Assembly (NCBI RefSeq): GCF_000719475.1
Contig: NZ_JOGO01000029.1
Location: 9,138-73,137 of the forward strand
Length of the DNA: 64,000 nt
Reading direction: 5' to 3'
Origin: Streptomyces sp. NRRL F-5630
GTDB lineage: Bacteria; Actinomycetota; Actinomycetes; Streptomycetales; Streptomycetaceae
Numbering within the stretch: the stretch's first letter is position 1; the number at the start of each line of letters is the position of its first letter. Position numbers and translations under genes: made by a program. Below the pieces are notes generated by a model. That model did no database searches and had not been told where the DNA came from. It saw only the letters and a program-made list of their open reading frames with translations. This document shows positions 36,997 to 44,618 of the stretch, in pieces.

Positions 36997-37157
36997 TCGC
37001 GCCTGGTAGGTATGACAGCCCGCCGCCCTCTCCTGGGGGCCGGTGGGCTTCGTCATGTCGGGTGCGGTGCTGCGCTGGACGTCTTTCGGGCGCATCATCG
37101 TGTGAAGGGTGTGTGCGTGGAAGCGCGCTCGCCAAGCGGCGCAGAAGGAGTGCTTAC
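36997..37157 (+). repeat. Spacer of the tandem DUF397 array, copy A
   Basis: The spacer after copy 1 starts GATCGCGCCTGGTA, contains CTGGACGTCTTTCGGGCG and ATCATCGTG, and ends with AGAAGGAG before the next ATG. The spacer after copy 2 (37371-37472) has the same blocks in the same order. So the unit that multiplied was gene plus leader. Confidence 0.85.
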
Positions 37158-37370
37158 ATGACGTCCGTTGCTGGCCTCCGCTGGTTCAAGTCCTCCTACA
37201 GCGGAAACAACGGTGGTGCGTGCCTGGAGGTGGCCGCCGATCTCGTTGCTTCGCGCGGCGTCGTCCCCGTGCGTGACTCGAAGTGCGTGGCGGGTCCGGT
37301 TCTCGCGGTCGCGTTGTCGGCGTTCGCTGGTTTCGTGGCGGGCGTCAAGTCCGGTGAGTATGCCGCCTGA
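37158..37370 (+). CDS. DUF397 protein, copy 2
   Basis: 70 residues. Nearly identical to copy 1 after the first ten residues (WFKSSYSGNNGGACLEVA, VVPVRDSKCVAGPVLAVA, FVAGVKSGEYAA). ATG 37158 has its own AGAAGGAG 7 bases upstream, so unlike copy 1 it is not coupled to the regulator. The N-terminus MTSVAGLR differs from copy 1, which suggests different fine specificity or drift. Confidence 0.9.
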   Translation: MTSVAGLRWFKSSYSGNNGGACLEVAADLVASRGVVPVRDSKCVAGPVLAVALSAFAGFVAGVKSGEYAA

Positions 37371-37472
37371 TCGCGCCTGGTACTCACGACAGCTTGCCGC
37401 CCTCTCGGGACGGTGGCGCTGGACGTCTTCCGGGCGCATCATCGTGACAAGCGACGTAGAAGGAGCGCTCAC
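37371..37472 (+). repeat. Spacer of the tandem DUF397 array, copy B
   Basis: 102 bases with the blocks GATCGCGCCTGGTA, GCCGCCCTCTC, CTGGACGTCTTCCGGGCG, ATCATCGTG and AGAAGGAG, matching the 161-base spacer before copy 2 with deletions. It supports a recent tandem duplication. Confidence 0.85.
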
Positions 37473-37685
37473 ATGATCCCCGTTGCTGGTCTCCACTGGT
37501 TCAAGTCTTCCTACAGCGGTAACAACGGTGGCTCGTGTGTGGAGGTGGCCGCCGATCTCGTCGTCTCGCAGGGCGTCGTCCCCGTGCGTGACTCGAAGTG
37601 CGTGGCCGGTCCGGTCCTTACGGTCGCGTTGTCGGCGTTCGCCGGTTTCGTGGCGGGCGTCAAGTCCGGCGGGGTTTCCGCCTGA
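37473..37685 (+). CDS. DUF397 protein, copy 3
   Basis: 70 residues. Same pattern as copies 1-2 with a few substitutions (GGSCVEVA, VVSQGVV, VLTVALSAF, GGVSA end), so the most diverged intact copy. ATG 37473 has AGAAGGAG upstream. Cys at NGGSC and DSKC is retained. Downstream sequence may preserve a decayed fourth start of the motif. Confidence 0.9.
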   Translation: MIPVAGLHWFKSSYSGNNGGSCVEVAADLVVSQGVVPVRDSKCVAGPVLTVALSAFAGFVAGVKSGGVSA

Positions 37686-38009
37686 GCGGGGCCGGTACGG
37701 GCCGTGCCTTGAGGCCGCCACTGACGACGTGGTCTCGGCGTACCCGGAGTGCGCACGGCGTCGCGGCCGCTTCGGCCCCGACCTGGCCCGAGGCCACGGC
37801 GGCCCGTACTGTCCGGCGGAGGAATCCCGCTGTACGGGAAGGCGCTCGACCGGCGAACCTCGGCGCGGTGGACGGGACCCGGTGCCCGGCCTGGTCCCGT
37901 ACTTCCGAGAGATGCCCCCGGGCCGCGACGCGTCGGCCCGCCCGGCCCACCGGGATGCCCGGTGGCCACTGGCGCGAAGCCGCTCAGCGCGCCGCGCCCT
38001 GAACCTCTC
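37686..38009. other. Gene-free segment after the DUF397 array
   Basis: 324 bases with no supportable gene. At 37705-37737 the translation CLEAATDDVVS resembles CLEVAADLVAS/CVEVAADLVVS of the DUF397 copies and may be a decayed remnant. The rest is GC-rich with no clear terminator for either flanking gene. Confidence 0.5.
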
Positions 38010-38870
38010 TCACGCCAGCCCCCGCCGCGCCACCGCCGGTTCGCGCCATCCTGCGATCGAGGCGACCATATCGAGGACCTGGCGGGTCTCCGCGACCTCG
38101 TGGACGCGGTAGACCCGCGCACCCAGCCACGCCGAGACCGCTGTCGTCGCGAGCGTGCCGAGGAGGCGTTCCTTCACCGGGCGGTCCAGGGTCTCCCCGA
38201 CGAAGTCCTTGTTGGAGAGGGAGACGAGGACCGGCCAGCCCGTCGCCGTCATCTCGGGGAGGCGCCGGGTCGCCTCCAGGGAGTGGCGGGTGTTCTTGCC
38301 GAAGTCGTGGCCGGGGTCGATGAGGACGGACTCGCGCGGGACGCCGAGCGAGACGGCACGCTCCGCGAGGGCCGTCGTCACCTCCAGGATGTCCGCCATG
38401 ACGTCCTCGTACGCGACGCGGTGCGGCCTCGTCCGGGGACGGGCGCCGCCCGCGTGCGTGCACACGATTCCGGCGCGATGCCGCCCGGCGACCTCGGCGA
38501 GCTTCGGGTCCACGCCGCCCCACGCGTCGTTGATCAGGTCCGCGCCCGCCGCGCAGACCGCCTCGCCCACCTCGTGCCGCCACGTGTCCACGCTGATCAC
38601 GACCTCGGGGAAGCGCCTGCGGACCTCCGCGACGAAGCCCACCGTGCGCCGCACCTCCTCCTCGGCGCTCACCTCCTCGCCGGGCCCCGCCTTCACCCCG
38701 CCGACGTCGATGATCGCCGCGCCCTCGGCGACCGCCCGCTCGACCCGGTCGAGCGCCGGCTCGTCGGCGAAGGTCGCCCCCTGGTCGTAGAAGGAATCCG
38801 GGGTCCGGTTCACGATCGCCATGATCACCGGTTCGTGCTCGCCGAACTCCCTGCGACCCAGACGCAACAT
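38010..38870 (-). CDS. folP: Dihydropteroate synthase-family protein (FolP2-like)
   Basis: 286 residues. TIM-barrel of the dihydropteroate synthase family. The opening MAIVNRTPDSFYDQGATF differs from the classical MGVLNVTPDSFSDGG and matches the second actinobacterial paralogue (FolP2 of mycobacteria), whose own DHPS activity is doubtful. Other motifs: IIDVGGVKAGPG and LIDPGHDFGKNTRHSLE. ATG 38870 was chosen (MLRLGRREF); ATG 38921 would add 17 unconserved residues. It faces the DivIVA-like gene. Confidence 0.88.
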   Translation of the reverse strand: MLRLGRREFGEHEPVIMAIVNRTPDSFYDQGATFADEPALDRVERAVAEGAAIIDVGGVKAGPGEEVSAEEEVRRTVGFVAEVRRRFPEVVISVDTWRHEVGEAVCAAGADLINDAWGGVDPKLAEVAGRHRAGIVCTHAGGARPRTRPHRVAYEDVMADILEVTTALAERAVSLGVPRESVLIDPGHDFGKNTRHSLEATRRLPEMTATGWPVLVSLSNKDFVGETLDRPVKERLLGTLATTAVSAWLGARVYRVHEVAETRQVLDMVASIAGWREPAVARRGLA

Positions 38871-38960
38871 CCCAGCGCTTCCCTTCCGGGCCGAAGGCCC
38901 CAAGCCGTCACCCGTGATCATGGCTCCCGGGCCGCCTGCGACCCTAGCCCGCGCCCGGAC

Positions 38961-38979
38961 GTGGCACGATCGTGGCCAC
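38961..38979. promoter_or_regulatory. Dyad in the folP / DivIVA-like divergent region
   Basis: GTGGCACGATCGTGGCCAC is an imperfect inverted repeat: GTGGC(C)ACGA appears on both strands around the centre CGATCG, with one base inserted in one arm. It lies between divergent genes, a usual place for an operator. Confidence 0.35.
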
Positions 38980-39055
38980 GCGGCACCGGTCGTCGGGCGG
39001 GCCGTACGAGAAGAGCACCGGGCGGGGACCGCGCCCGGGGAGTTGGGGAAGACGC

Positions 39056-39388
39056 ATGCTGATGTTCTGGTTCCTGGTCATCGCGCTGGTCGTGGTGGTC
39101 GGCGCCGTCACGCTCGCCGTGCTCGGCCACGGTGAGGGCGCTGCCCTGCCCGAGGCCCCGCCCGAGCGGCTCACCGACCCGCTCCCCGCCGACCGGCCGG
39201 TGCGCCGCGCCGACATCGAGGCGCTGCGCTTCCCGCAGACCCTGCGCGGCTACCGCATGGGGGACGTAGACGAGGCACTCGCCCGTCTCGCCGCCGAACT
39301 CGCCGAGCGCGAGGCCCGCATCGCCGACCTGGAATCGGCGCTCGCGAGCCGTCCGGCGCGGGTCGCCGAGGAGGGCGAGCGGCCGTGA
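39056..39388 (+). CDS. Small membrane protein with DivIVA-like domain
   Basis: 110 residues. One membrane helix at residues 4-24 (FWFLVIALVVVVGAVTLAVL), then the short DivIVA motif FPQTLRGYRMGDVDEALARL and a coiled-coil-like acidic/Arg C-terminus. DivIVA-type segments bind curved membranes or guide polar growth in actinobacteria; this role here is inferred. It corresponds in position to Rv1209 beside folP2/tag in M. tuberculosis. ATG 39056 follows GGGGAAG; ATG 39062 is also possible. GTGA overlap with tag. Confidence 0.83.
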   Translation: MLMFWFLVIALVVVVGAVTLAVLGHGEGAALPEAPPERLTDPLPADRPVRRADIEALRFPQTLRGYRMGDVDEALARLAAELAEREARIADLESALASRPARVAEEGERP

Positions 39389-40017
39389 CCGCGACCGGCG
39401 CGCTGCCGGGCCCCGACGGCAGACTCCGCTGCCCCTGGGGCCTGAGCGCCCCCGACTACCTCGGCTACCACGACGAGGAGTGGGGCAGGCCGCTGCTCGG
39501 CGACGACGCGCTCTTCGAGCGGCTGAGCCTCGAAGCCTTCCAGTCCGGGCTCTCCTGGCTGACGATCCTGCGCCGCAGGCCCGCCTTCCGCGCCGCCTTC
39601 GACGACTTCAAGCTGTCCGCCGTCGCCGCCTACGGCCCCGCCGAGCGCGCCCGCCTCCTCGCCGACGCCGGGATCATCCGCAACGCCCGCAAGATCGACG
39701 CCGTCCTCGCCAACGCGCGCCTGCTCGCCACCTGGGCGCCCGGCGAACTGACCACGTACCTGTGGTCCTTCGCCCCCGCCCCCGACAGCCGCCCCGCCCC
39801 CCGCACGACCGCCGACGTGCCCGCCGTCACCGAGGAGTCCACGGCGCTCGCGAAGGGCCTCAAGAAGCAGGGCGTCCGCTTCGTGGGCCCCACCACGGCG
39901 TACGCGCTCATGCAGGCGTGCGGACTCGTCGACGACCACCTCGTGGCCTGCGCGGCCAGGGGCAGGGGCCGCGCGGACCGGCCGCGACGGGAGCCGGGGG
40001 AGAGGGACAGGGACTGA
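39385..40017 (+). CDS. tag: DNA-3-methyladenine glycosylase I
   Basis: 210 residues. It excises 3-methyladenine from alkylated DNA. Tag-specific features: Cys16 in RCPWG, YHDEEWG (His29), LTILRRRPAFRAAFDDF in the helix-hairpin-helix region, and the zinc-site end CGLVDDHLVACAAR. GTG 39385 overlaps the stop of the DivIVA-like gene. The Arg-rich end is a local extension. Confidence 0.95.
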   Translation: MTATGALPGPDGRLRCPWGLSAPDYLGYHDEEWGRPLLGDDALFERLSLEAFQSGLSWLTILRRRPAFRAAFDDFKLSAVAAYGPAERARLLADAGIIRNARKIDAVLANARLLATWAPGELTTYLWSFAPAPDSRPAPRTTADVPAVTEESTALAKGLKKQGVRFVGPTTAYALMQACGLVDDHLVACAARGRGRADRPRREPGERDRD

Positions 40018-40185
40018 GCGGGCCGGGCCCCGGTCCCGTACGGACGCGGCCGGGACGACGGGGGCGGGTGGGGACGACGGGCGTGGTGGGGGAGCGGCCG
40101 TGCCCGCCTCCCGGCGGGGGCGTTCCGGCTTCCGCGCGTACCGGCGCCCCGCCCACCGGCCGCCCGCCGACCCCGCGCGCCTGTC

Positions 40186-40986
40186 TCAGCGCCCCAGGTA
40201 GCGCGGCTTCTCCTTCTTCAGGAACGCCTCCACCGCGATCACGTGGTCCTCGGAGGTGCCCGCGACGGTCTGGAGTTCGTCCTCCTTGTCGAGCGCCTCG
40301 TCGAGCGTGTGGGAGGCCGCGTAGGCGAGCGAGCCCTTGAGCGATGCGTACGCGACCGTCGGGCCCGCCGCGAGCTCGCGCGCGACCTCCAGCGCCGTCC
40401 CGGCCAGTTCGGCGGCCGGGACGAGGCGGTTCACGAGCCCCAGCTCGTACGCCTCCCGCGCGCTGATGTTGCGCGGGAAGAGCAGCCAGTCGCTCGCCCG
40501 GCTGTGCCCCACCGCGCGCTGGAGCGTGAAGGAGAGCCCCGAGTCGGCGGTGAGCGCCACCCCGGCGAAGGAGGTGTTGAACGTGGCCGTGTCCGCGACG
40601 ACGCGGTAGTCCGCCGCCAGCGCGAAACCGAAACCCGCCCCGGCGGCGACCCCGTTGACGCCCGCGACGACGGGCTTCGGCATCGCCGTGATCGCCCGCA
40701 CGATCGGGTTGTAGTGCTCGCGCACCGTGCTCATCGGGCCGCCGTCGCCCGTCTCCCTGGCCCGCTGGAGGGTGGCGACGTGCTCCTTGAGGTCCTGCCC
40801 GACGCAGAAGGCCCGCCCCGTCGCGGTGAGCAGCACGGCCCGCACCTCCGGGTCGGCCGCCGCGTTCTGGAGGGCGTCCCGCAGCGCCTCCTTCGTCGCG
40901 GTGTCGAGGGCGTTCATGGCATCGGGACGGTTGAGCGTGATCGTGGCGAGCGCGTCGGTCACGTCGTACAGGACGGAGTCGGCCAT
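40186..40986 (-). CDS. Enoyl-CoA hydratase/isomerase family protein
   Basis: 266 residues. Crotonase fold, acting on acyl-CoA in fatty-acid or aromatic catabolism. Oxyanion-hole segments are GRAFCVGQDLKEH and GVNGVAAGAGFGFALAAD. The later VALTADSGLSFTLQRAVG has the Asp-Ser-Gly of PaaG-like isomerases rather than the two-Glu hydratase pattern, so ring-opening or isomerase chemistry is possible. ATG 40986 begins the conserved domain. Divergent from DUF3117. Confidence 0.88.
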   Translation of the reverse strand: MADSVLYDVTDALATITLNRPDAMNALDTATKEALRDALQNAAADPEVRAVLLTATGRAFCVGQDLKEHVATLQRARETGDGGPMSTVREHYNPIVRAITAMPKPVVAGVNGVAAGAGFGFALAADYRVVADTATFNTSFAGVALTADSGLSFTLQRAVGHSRASDWLLFPRNISAREAYELGLVNRLVPAAELAGTALEVARELAAGPTVAYASLKGSLAYAASHTLDEALDKEDELQTVAGTSEDHVIAVEAFLKKEKPRYLGR

Positions 40987-41251
40987 GAAGGAGGTCCCCT
41001 CTGATCCAGCCCTCCGCCGGGCTCCGCTGCCGGGCGGACGGGCAACCGTCCCATCATCCTCGCGAGCGCCCGGTACCGGCATGACCGGGATCACGACGGG
41101 CTCCACGAAGCCCACGCATTCCTTCCGCCTCTGTGATCTGCGTCAACAAATCAGAGGCGGGGGTACGGGGTGAAGTGGGGCAGTATTCCAGTCACATCGC
41201 CGGAATGAGTGGTTTTGAACAAGCGGGTTGCGCAGATGAGTCCGCCCGATG

Positions 41252-41282
41252 TTGGTCACCAAGCCCCCGCATGCGGGATAAT
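41252..41282 (+). promoter_or_regulatory. Promoter for the DUF3117 gene
   Basis: TTGGTC at 41252-41257 and GATAAT at 41277-41282 are separated by 19 bases. The surrounding 41127-41300 is AT-richer than average. Transcription would start near 41289, giving a leader of about 86 bases to ATG 41375. The rest of the 388-base divergent region holds no gene. Confidence 0.45.
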
Positions 41283-41374
41283 GACAGCGGAAGCAATGTG
41301 TTCGATGCCGGTGAGGCAGCGCCTGTGACGGGGCCGCCGGCTGCGATGAGCTGGTTTCAGGAAGGGGAACGAGC

Positions 41375-41542
41375 ATGGCGGCCATGAAGCCGCGAACGGG
41401 CGACGGCCCGCTCGAGGTGACCAAGGAGGGGCGGGGCATCGTCATGCGCGTTCCGCTCGAAGGCGGCGGCCGACTCGTCGTCGAGCTGACCCCTGACGAG
41501 GCGGACGCCCTGGGCGACGCCCTCAAGAAGGTAGTCGGCTGA
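41375..41542 (+). CDS. DUF3117 small protein
   Basis: 55 residues, from MAAMKPRTGDGPLEVTKEGR to ALKKVVG. Extremely conserved short protein of actinobacteria (Rv1211 in M. tuberculosis), function unknown. GAAGGGGA at 41361-41368 precedes ATG 41375. A beta-strand-rich middle (GIVMRVPLEGGGRLVVEL) and acidic-helical end (PDEADALGDALKK) are visible. It is followed by a strong hairpin and stands as its own transcription unit. Confidence 0.93.
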   Translation: MAAMKPRTGDGPLEVTKEGRGIVMRVPLEGGGRLVVELTPDEADALGDALKKVVG

Positions 41543-41600
41543 CGAAATCTCCCGCACGGCCTGTCACACACGTTCCACCGTGACCGCCGAGCACGTCACC

Positions 41601-41643
41601 ATGACTCTGCCCCGCGCCGCTCCGCGACGCGGGGCAGAGTCAT
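41601..41643. terminator. Perfect 16-bp hairpin after DUF3117
   Basis: Arms 41601-41616 and 41628-41643 are perfectly complementary around an 11-base loop. It lies 58 bases after the DUF3117 stop, between it and the stop of the leftward O-methyltransferase gene. Confidence 0.82.
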
Positions 41644-41785
41644 GCCTGCCTCTTTTCGCGGCGGCCTTCGCCTCCGGAAGCGCCGGTGCCGGTGTCTGGC
41701 CCCCGACGTGCTCGGTCGTTCGTTCCTCACGACCCGCGCGCGACGGGCGTCCCGACACCGTCGCGCTTCCTTCGGCTCGGCCGCC

Positions 41786-42418
41786 TTACCTCGCTACCGC
41801 GCTGAGCAGCCCGTCCCCCACCGGCAGCAGCGACGGTACGAGGGTGGGGTGCTCGCGTATCGCGCGGACCAGTTCGCGCAGGCGGACCACCTCGACGGGC
41901 TGCGGGCCCGCCGCGTACGTCCGGCCGTCGGCGAAGATGCCCTCGAAGCAGACCGCGCCGCCCGGGCGCAGCAGCCGCAGCGCCTCCTCCAGGCACTCCA
42001 GGCACTCCAGCCGGTCGCCGTCGCAGAAGACGAGGTCGTATCCGTTGTCGGCGAGGCGGGGCAGGACGTCCAGGGCGCGGCCCGGGATGAACCTGGCCCG
42101 GTTGCCCGCGAAGCCCGCCGCGCGGAACGCCTGCCGCGCGAACTGCTGCCGCTCCGGCTCCGGGTCCACCGTCGTGAGCACCCCGTCCGGGCGCATCCCG
42201 CGCAGCAGGTACAGCCCCGAGACGCCCGTGCCCGTGCCGATCTCGGCCACCGCCTTGGCGTCCACGGAGGCGGCGAGCAGCGCGAGCGCCGCGCCGGTGG
42301 CGGGGGACACCGGACGCAGGCCCGCTTCGCGCGCCCGCTCCCGGGCCCACAACAGCGTCTCGTCCTCGGCGACGAAGGCGTCGGCGAACGCCCAGCCCGT
42401 CTCCCGGTTGCCGGTAAT
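41786..42418 (-). CDS. Class I SAM-dependent O-methyltransferase, apparent ATT start
   Basis: 210 residues. O-methyltransferase family 3 (catechol/caffeoyl-CoA type): SAM motif VAEIGTGTGVSGLYLLRGM, then TTVDPEPERQQFARQAF and DLVFCDGDRLECLE. The conserved N-terminus ITGNRETGWAFADAFVAEDE begins at codon ATT (42416-42418 on the minus strand), with AAGGAG 6 bases upstream. There is no ATG/GTG/TTG in this frame nearby: the next in-frame start, TTG 42352, would remove 22 conserved residues. It is divergent from sigE and matches Rv1220c in order. Confidence 0.85.
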   Translation of the reverse strand: MTGNRETGWAFADAFVAEDETLLWARERAREAGLRPVSPATGAALALLAASVDAKAVAEIGTGTGVSGLYLLRGMRPDGVLTTVDPEPERQQFARQAFRAAGFAGNRARFIPGRALDVLPRLADNGYDLVFCDGDRLECLECLEEALRLLRPGGAVCFEGIFADGRTYAAGPQPVEVVRLRELVRAIREHPTLVPSLLPVGDGLLSAVAR

Positions 42419-42471
42419 GAGCCTCTCCTTGCCCCGTAGTTGCCTGGCCGTGACTGTATCCGTTGGCCAAG

Positions 42472-42497
42472 GGAACCCGCAGATGGGACCGGACGTT
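42472..42497 (+). promoter_or_regulatory. ECF-type promoter upstream of sigE
   Basis: GGAAC at 42472-42476 and CGTT at 42494-42497 are 17 bases apart, the GGAAC/GTT architecture recognised by many ECF sigma factors including the mycobacterial SigE/SigH group. Transcription would start near 42504, leaving about 195 bases of leader. It suggests that SigE drives its own gene. Confidence 0.55.
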
Positions 42498-42697
42498 AAG
42501 AGGGTGTGCGCCGGTCGCGGGCAGTGCCCCCGCCGCGCGGCCGCACGGGAAGTACGGGAAGTCAGGCCCCAGGCAGGTTCGGGAGGTGGAGGATGGCCGC
42601 GACCGCGGTGCGCGAGAGAACGCGGGCGTGCGGGATGACCAGCGGCGATGCCGAGGTCAATCCCGGCAAAATCGCTTATCCGGAGCTAACGGTCCGT

Positions 42698-43504
42698 ATG
42701 GCTATGGTGGGTGCTCCACTGGACACCACCAGAGCTGACAGGGGAGGTGCGGCTGCGGCTGGTGAGACGGCGCCACCCTGGCGTCCCGGACCGCCCGCCA
42801 AGCCGAAATCCGTGACCGACACCGCTGACCGAGCCCTTCCGCAGGCCCGCGCGGCCCGTGAGGGCGGCCCCGCCGACGATTCCGTACGCACCGCGACCTT
42901 CGCCGCCGACGCGGAATCGCAGGCGTGGACGCCACCCACCTGGGAGGAGATCGTCAGCACCCACAGCGCCCGCGTCTACCGCCTCGCTTACCGACTCACG
43001 GGCAACCAGCACGACGCCGAGGACCTCACGCAGGAGGTCTTCGTCCGCGTCTTCCGCTCGCTGTCCACGTACACGCCCGGCACCTTCGAGGGCTGGCTGC
43101 ACCGCATCACGACGAACCTGTTCCTCGACATGGTCCGCCGCAAGCAGCGCATCCGCTTCGACGCCCTCGGCGACGACGCCGCCGAGCGGCTCCCGAGCCG
43201 CGAGCCCTCGCCGCAGCAGGTCCTCCACGACACGCACTTCGACGCCGACGTGCAGCAGGCGCTCGACACCCTCGCGCCCGAGTTCCGCGCCGCCGTCGTC
43301 CTGTGCGACATTGAGGGACTCTCGTACGAGGAGATCGCGGCGACCCTCGACGTCAAGCTCGGCACCGTGCGCAGCCGTATCCACCGGGGCCGCTCCCAGC
43401 TCCGCAAGGCCCTCAAGCACCGTTCCCCCGAAGCGCGCGCCGAGCGGCGCGGGCTGCTGAGGAGCCCGGTGCCCGCGCTGGGAGGGAGGAGCGCGAGCGC
43501 GTGA
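42698..43504 (+). CDS. sigE: ECF RNA polymerase sigma factor SigE
   Basis: 268 residues from ATG 42698. Envelope-stress sigma factor. Region 2 is [20 protein letters not shown] followed by [12 protein letters not shown]; region 4 is [20 protein letters not shown] and the recognition helix [18 protein letters not shown] roughly 85-residue Ala/Gly/Pro-rich leader precedes region 2, long for an ECF factor. ATG 42704 (MVGAPLDTT) is an equally good start; the frame is open further upstream. It corresponds to Rv1221 in M. tuberculosis. The stop overlaps the anti-sigma start as GTGA. Confidence 0.92.
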   Translation: MAMVGAPLDTTRADRGGAAAAGETAPPWRPGPPAKPKSVTDTADRALPQARAAREGGPADDSVRTATFAADAESQAWTPPTWEEIVSTHSARVYRLAYRLTGNQHDAEDLTQEVFVRVFRSLSTYTPGTFEGWLHRITTNLFLDMVRRKQRIRFDALGDDAAERLPSREPSPQQVLHDTHFDADVQQALDTLAPEFRAAVVLCDIEGLSYEEIAATLDVKLGTVRSRIHRGRSQLRKALKHRSPEARAERRGLLRSPVPALGGRSASA

Positions 43505-44424
43505 GCGGATCACGTCCCCCAGCCACCCGGCGCTGCCTCTCCGAGCAGCACCTCGGTGACCGCCTCGCCGCCTTCGTGGACGGTGAGCTGGATCACGAGG
43601 CCCGTGAGCGAGTCCTCGCCCACCTCGCCACCTGCCCCCGCTGCAAGGCCGACGCCGACGAACAGCGGCGGCTGAAGAACGCCTTCGCCCAGGCCGCGGC
43701 CCCCGCGCTGCCGCCCGCTCTTCTGGAGCGTCTTCAAGGGCTTCCCGGAGGCCCTCCCCGCGCACCCGGCCTCGGACACGAACGCGGAACCGGCGGCTTC
43801 GCCCCCTTCGCGAGCGGCCCGGGAGCAGGATTCGGCATCCCCCCGGCACCTGCGGCGACCCCGCGACCGGCCGGACGGCTCGGCACCCCCGCCGGACGCA
43901 CCGCCGTCGCCGCCCTGACCCGCCCCGCGCTCGCCCCCGTGCTGAGCCCCGTGGCCCCCTTCCCCCTGCCCTCCCCGCCGCACGCCGAGAGCGGCCGCAC
44001 CTCCTCGCGCGGACGCCGCTTCGCCTACGCGGCGGCGGGCGCCGTCTCGCTCGCCGCGCTCGCCCTCGGCGGGGTCTCCTCCGGAGCCCCGGCCGGTGAC
44101 GTCCCCGAGGCGCGCGGCAGCAGCGTCACCCCGCAGCGCGCACCGAGCGCGGCGGGCCAGCCCGGCGAGGCGGTACGCCGTCGCGCCCCCGGCCTCCTCG
44201 GCAGCCGCTCGGGCGGCAGCGGCACGCGGTCGGGCCCCGCCCGCCCCCTCCTCGTCTCCGCGCCCCTCCTCCCCGGCACCCCGGTGCTCCCGGTCGCCGC
44301 CCCCTACTCCGCCTTCGCCCTCCCCCCGGTCGGCGCGGCGCTCCCCGGCCCCCTCCGGGCCGGGGCGACGGAGAAGAACCCGACCCCCCAACCCTCCCCG
44401 CAGCGCCCGGCGGCCGACGACTGA
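43501..44424 (+). CDS. Zinc-binding anti-sigma factor (RseA/ZAS type)
   Basis: 307 residues. It should bind and hold SigE until envelope stress. The N-terminal zf-HC2 domain has the ZAS motif HLATCPRC (His-x3-Cys-x2-Cys) near residues 41-48, after [21 protein letters not shown] hydrophobic segment ([20 protein letters not shown], near 179-198) suggests a membrane anchor, followed by about 110 Pro/Gly/Ala-rich exported residues. The 70-175 linker is also Pro-rich. GTG 43501 overlaps sigE. Confidence 0.88.
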   Translation: MSGSRPPATRRCLSEQHLGDRLAAFVDGELDHEARERVLAHLATCPRCKADADEQRRLKNAFAQAAAPALPPALLERLQGLPGGPPRAPGLGHERGTGGFAPFASGPGAGFGIPPAPAATPRPAGRLGTPAGRTAVAALTRPALAPVLSPVAPFPLPSPPHAESGRTSSRGRRFAYAAAGAVSLAALALGGVSSGAPAGDVPEARGSSVTPQRAPSAAGQPGEAVRRRAPGLLGSRSGGSGTRSGPARPLLVSAPLLPGTPVLPVAAPYSAFALPPVGAALPGPLRAGATEKNPTPQPSPQRPAADD

Positions 44425-44618
44425 CCCGTCCCGCGCGGCGACGCCGCCCCTGCCGTGCGGGCCGTCCGGATGTCCCCAGCCCCGCGCGGGACCGACGCCA
44501 CGCCGGTGCCCGGCGCAGAACCGTACGCCCGTGCCCCGCGTCGAGCCGGGCCCGCGCCTGCCGCCGACCTGGTTCAATTTCCCTGTGCGCCGGCCCCGGT
44601 GGAGGGGGCGGCCGGTGG

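Noticed and set aside
36787-37685. DUF397 copies as pseudogenes
   Set aside because: All three have intact frames of normal length, start codons with either coupling or ribosome-binding sites, and retained WFKSSYS and VRDSK motifs.
41144-41370. Small frames in the divergent region before DUF3117
   Set aside because: They overlap the promoter-like AT-rich stretch, lack ribosome-binding sites and have no recognisable sequence.
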